NCBI GenBank assembly: GCA_016844485.1
Contig: JAENIZ010000111.1
Location: 1 to 9,992, forward strand
Reading direction: 5' to 3'
Length of the DNA stretch: 9,992 nt
Source of the DNA: Gammaproteobacteria bacterium
GTDB lineage: Bacteria > Pseudomonadota > Gammaproteobacteria > Eutrophobiales > Eutrophobiaceae
Below are positions 7,568 to 9,992 of this stretch, one piece after another; position 1 is the stretch's first letter, and the number at the start of each line of letters is the position of its first letter. The notes under the pieces are model-generated. The model made no database searches. It was not told where the DNA came from and saw only the letters and a program-made list of their open reading frames with translations. A program made the position numbers and the translations under genes.

Positions 7568-8135
7568 TGGCGATTATTCTTACATAAGGAATAATTCCCT
7601 GTACACCGGTTTGTGAAGTGCGTAGTTCATTATAGTTGACGAGGTAACTATTCATGCGCGGGTTTGGTTCAACATCTCCGGCATTCTCTATCGTTGATGA
7701 AACCGCATTCGACAAGACGGGAAAGGTATAACTACTGAAATTGGCGTTAAACTGGGGCGGTTTGGTATCGGCAATCTGGACGGGTGGAGATTCCGGGGCG
7801 CGGACTGAGTTTTGTTGTATGCCGAAAATAGCGATCGCAGCTACCGAGGCGGCGATGGCGAAGCCTGCCGCTGGTCTGAGCAAGCGGCTGGCTACGAACC
7901 GGTGACTGGAAAGAGGCGTTGGCTCTTTGGCGATTTCGCGCGCGATCTTGTCAGCCAGATCCCGGTCAAGATATTCAGGCAGAATGCCGTTGAGTGCATC
8001 CGCTATAAGGTGATAACGCCACCAGGTCTTACGCAGGGATTCCGATGTCATCAATTTGCTGATTGCAGGATCGGCGTGATTGTCAATTTCACCGTCCATC
8101 AGGCTGGATAATTTCTGCTTTAGTTCATCATTCAT
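7551..8135 (-). CDS. mucA: Anti-sigma factor MucA/RseA
   Basis: MucA/RseA is an inner-membrane anti-sigma factor that holds RpoE/AlgU inactive until it is cut by regulated proteolysis. From ATG 8135 it is 194 residues, the same as P. aeruginosa MucA. The cytoplasmic N-terminal anti-sigma domain has LKQKLSSLMDGE and the conserved TWWRYHLIADAL pattern. One membrane segment lies at about 89-106 (AAGFAIAASVAAIAIFGI). A periplasmic tail ends in YLVNYNELR...GIIPYVRIIA, the part expected to bind MucB. ATG codons at 8147, 8138 and 8135 compete. I chose 8135 because the GAGG at 8146-8143 then has a 6-7 nt spacing. The gene is intact and follows the rpoE stop almost directly. Confidence 0.93.
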   Translation of the reverse strand: MNDELKQKLSSLMDGEIDNHADPAISKLMTSESLRKTWWRYHLIADALNGILPEYLDRDLADKIAREIAKEPTPLSSHRFVASRLLRPAAGFAIAASVAAIAIFGIQQNSVRAPESPPVQIADTKPPQFNANFSSYTFPVLSNAVSSTIENAGDVEPNPRMNSYLVNYNELRTSQTGVQGIIPYVRIIANDDDQ

Positions 8136-8143
8136 CATGGGCC

Positions 8144-8682
8144 TCATTCTTCTAGTAAGGGCGCTAGCTTGTTATCGATTGCTTCTCTGGCACGAAATAT
8201 CCGGGAACGAACCGTGCCGATAGGACAGTCCATAACCTCCGCGATTTCTTCATAACTCAATCGGGCAATTGTTCGATGGCTGAAATAATTGTCGCTTGAA
8301 TTTCATCTGTCAGAAGTAAATGTTCCGGTGTTGCCTGATCCTTTAGAACATTATCACCATCAATTTGTTCAATTTCCAACAAATCCTGTTCCACTTCGGC
8401 GGCCCGCCGTGACTGCATAGTCAGATAATTCTTGGCTGTATTAATGGCAATGCGGTACAGCCAGGTAAAAAAAGCACTGTCCCCCCTGAAGTTCGGCAAG
8501 GCCCGATATGCTTTTAAAAACGCTTCCTGTGTGATATCCAGGGCATCATTTTGGTTCCTGAGGAAGCGCGAAACCAGACTGTTAATTCGGGACTGATACC
8601 TCAGGACCAATACATCAAACGCGGCTTTATCGCCCTGTTGTACTCTTGCAACCAGAATCTGATCCGTTTCATTACTGCGCAT
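8144..8682 (-). pseudogene. rpoE: ECF sigma factor RpoE/AlgU, frameshifted by an internal ~40-nt loss
   Basis: RpoE/AlgU is the extracytoplasmic-stress sigma factor controlled by the neighbouring mucA and mucB. From ATG 8682 the protein matches the family through region 2 (DITQEAFLKAYRALPNFRGD, FTWLYRIAINTAKNYL) and on to AIEQLPD at residue 141, then meets TGA at 8257-8259. In another frame the match resumes at SYEEIAEVMDCPIGTVRSRI (from 8257) and ends LAPLLEE with TGA at 8144. The family has about 14 residues (DLRTAxTLRExxGL) between these points; only two bases remain, so about 40 nt are lost. Restored length would be 192 residues (AlgU 193). As written the product lacks region 4, which binds the -35 element, so it should not act as a normal sigma factor. 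No strong ribosome binding site precedes ATG 8682. Real mutation and assembly error are both possible. Confidence 0.93.
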
Positions 8683-8753
8683 GCAGGGGGGCCTGGATAT
8701 ATAATACTTTTCGATTCATTGGAAATTAAACCCATTAGCCTATAGGGCGAATG

Positions 8754-8780
8754 GAAGATTGTCATTTTTTCAATAGGTTA
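8754..8780 (-). promoter_or_regulatory. Possible sigma-E-type promoter for the rpoE operon
   Basis: On the minus strand TAACCT (8780-8775) is followed after 16 nt by TCTTC (8758-8754). This resembles the RpoE/AlgU consensus GAACTT-N16/17-TCTGA, with 4 of 6 and 3 of 5 matches, including the AAC core. It lies about 70 nt before the rpoE start, where autoregulation of this operon is known in relatives. The match is degenerate. Confidence 0.3.
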
Positions 8781-8793
8781 CGTCGATGATGTC

Positions 8794-8799
8794 TATACT
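8794..8799 (+). promoter_or_regulatory. Possible nadB -10 box, implying a very short leader
   Basis: TATACT, one base from TATAAT, ends 9 nt before the nadB ATG at 8809. If used, transcription would begin at or just before the ATG, giving a leaderless or nearly leaderless mRNA. Consistent with this, no ribosome binding site is visible upstream of the ATG. No good -35 hexamer is present at 16-18 nt spacing, so the call is tentative. Confidence 0.3.
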
Positions 8800-8808
8800 A
8801 TCTTAATT

Positions 8809-9992
8809 ATGTTAGCCAACCAACATCAGCATGACATTTTAATTATAGGCAGTGGTGCATCCGGCTTGAGCCTCGCCTTACAGCTGGCCGAAACCGCCAC
8901 GGTTGCCGTCTTATCGAAAGCGGCCTTAACCGAAGGAGCGACTTTCTACGCCCAGGGCGGTGTATCGGCTGTACTCGATACCAGCGACACCATCGAATCG
9001 CATGTGCAGGATACCCTGCGGGTTGGGGCTAATCTCTGCAAACCGGATATCGTCAGATTTGTCGTTGAGCATGGTGTTGAGAGCATCCAATGGTTAATTG
9101 ATATCGGTGTCAGTTTCACCAAAAACCCACATCCCAATGGCCATGAATATCATTTGCATCAGGAAGGAGGGCACAGCCACCGCCGCATCATTCATGCCGC
9201 GGACTCTACCGGGAAGGAAATTGAAAAAACTCTGGAACACCGGGTACGCGCCCACCCGAATATTGAATTATTCGAGTTTCATACCGCCGTTGATTTGATT
9301 ACCGCCGCCAAGCTTGGGAAATCAGAGCAGCGTTGCCTGGGCGCCTATGTCTATGACCAGCAAACCCATAAGGTGGAGGTCTTCGGGGCAAAATTTACCG
9401 TGTTGGCAACCGGTGGTGCCGGTAAAGTTTACCTCTATACCAGCAACCCGGATATTTGTACCGGGGATGGTATAGCCATTGCCTGGCGAGCCGGATGCCG
9501 GGTCGCCAATATGGAATTTGTACAATTTCACCCCACCTGCCTGTACCATCCCAAGGCCAAATCCTTTCTGATCTCGGAAGCTTTACGTGGCGAAGGGGCG
9601 AAACTGTGCCTGCCCGATGGTCAACCCTTCATGCACAAATACGACGAGCGGCTGGAGCTGGCGCCCAGAGACGTAGTCGCTAGGGCAATCGACCATGAAA
9701 TCAAAAGGTCAGGTGGTGATTGTGTCTACCTGGACATCAGCCATCGCGCCAGTGATTTTATTATCGACCATTTTCCCACCATCTATGCACGTTGCCTGCA
9801 ATACGGTTTTGATCTCACCAGAGAACCCATACCGGTGGTCCCCGCTGCCCATTACACCTGTGGTGGTGTCATGATCGATAAACACGGACGAACGGATATA
9901 CCGGGTTTGTATGCCATCGGCGAAGTGACCTGTTCCGGCCTGCATGGCGCAAATCGTATGGCCAGTAATTCATTACTGGAGTGTGTGGTGTT
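8809..9992 (+). CDS. nadB: L-aspartate oxidase (5' part, cut by window edge)
   Basis: NadB oxidises L-aspartate to iminoaspartate, the first step of de novo NAD synthesis, using FAD. The open frame covers 394 codons plus two bases with no stop and runs off the right edge; E. coli NadB is 540 residues. The FAD-binding [19 protein letters not shown] is at about 10-28. Other family blocks are [25 protein letters not shown] (substrate region), [58 protein letters not shown] and [15 protein letters not shown]. The last two distinguish it as NadB within the succinate dehydrogenase/fumarate reductase flavoprotein superfamily. ATG 8809 is chosen because the FAD motif begins at residue 14, as in E. 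coli NadB. No ribosome binding site is visible. Divergent nadB-rpoE is the usual arrangement. No internal frameshift is seen. Confidence 0.96.
   Translation, partial: MLANQHQHDILIIGSGASGLSLALQLAETATVAVLSKAALTEGATFYAQGGVSAVLDTSDTIESHVQDTLRVGANLCKPDIVRFVVEHGVESIQWLIDIGVSFTKNPHPNGHEYHLHQEGGHSHRRIIHAADSTGKEIEKTLEHRVRAHPNIELFEFHTAVDLITAAKLGKSEQRCLGAYVYDQQTHKVEVFGAKFTVLATGGAGKVYLYTSNPDICTGDGIAIAWRAGCRVANMEFVQFHPTCLYHPKAKSFLISEALRGEGAKLCLPDGQPFMHKYDERLELAPRDVVARAIDHEIKRSGGDCVYLDISHRASDFIIDHFPTIYARCLQYGFDLTREPIPVVPAAHYTCGGVMIDKHGRTDIPGLYAIGEVTCSGLHGANRMASNSLLECVV

Larger units (their letters stand above)
8683..8808. other. Divergent rpoE-nadB intergenic region
   Basis: This 126-bp AT-rich gap holds both divergent starts. 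Toward rpoE there is the weak sigma-E-like site described separately and a TATTAT -10-like box about 20 nt before the ATG. Toward nadB there is TATACT at 8794-8799. The two sets of signals lie close enough for mutual interference. No RNA gene is evident. Confidence 0.5.

Noticed and set aside
7812..8111. 99-residue plus-strand reading frame opposite mucA
   Set aside because: It is antisense to the conserved MucA anti-sigma domain, with no independent coding signal.

Overview
This window carries a conserved housekeeping and envelope-stress cluster of a gammaproteobacterium. The gene order is nadB (plus strand) divergent from rpoE/algU - mucA - mucB - mucD - lepA - lepB - DUF4845 - rnc - era - recO (all minus strand). 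That order is shared by Pseudomonas, Xanthomonas, methanotroph and Legionella-type genomes. The moderate G+C and the protein sequences suggest a non-enteric gammaproteobacterium; I cannot fix the genus, and a Methylococcales-like lineage is only a guess. I see no mobile elements, tRNA or rRNA genes, CRISPR arrays or prophage genes.

Layout from right to left. A 5' portion of nadB (L-aspartate oxidase, NAD synthesis) runs off the right edge. It shares a 126-bp divergent promoter region with the envelope-stress operon. That operon encodes the ECF sigma factor RpoE/AlgU, its membrane anti-sigma factor MucA/RseA, the periplasmic regulator MucB/RseB and the periplasmic protease MucD (HtrA/DegP family). 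MucC/RseC is not present between mucB and mucD. After a 168-bp gap come lepA (EF4), lepB (signal peptidase I), a small DUF4845 membrane protein, rnc (RNase III), era (ribosome-assembly GTPase) and the first 24 codons of recO at the left edge.

Functionally the window joins envelope quality control (sigma-E system, HtrA protease, signal peptidase), translation and ribosome maturation (LepA, RNase III, Era), and the start of a DNA repair gene (RecO).

The unusual part is damage in otherwise well-conserved genes. rpoE lacks about 40 nt and lepA about 41 nt. Each loss removes about 14 highly conserved codons and shifts the frame, while the sequence on both sides still matches the family. rnc has no standard start codon; it needs either an ATT start or the loss of one T from a TGATG stop/start overlap. 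RNase III also has Asn where the family has a catalytic Asp (E. coli D114). These are either real recent lesions in one strain or assembly/sequencing errors, and the sequence alone cannot decide. I found no clearly new biological system.
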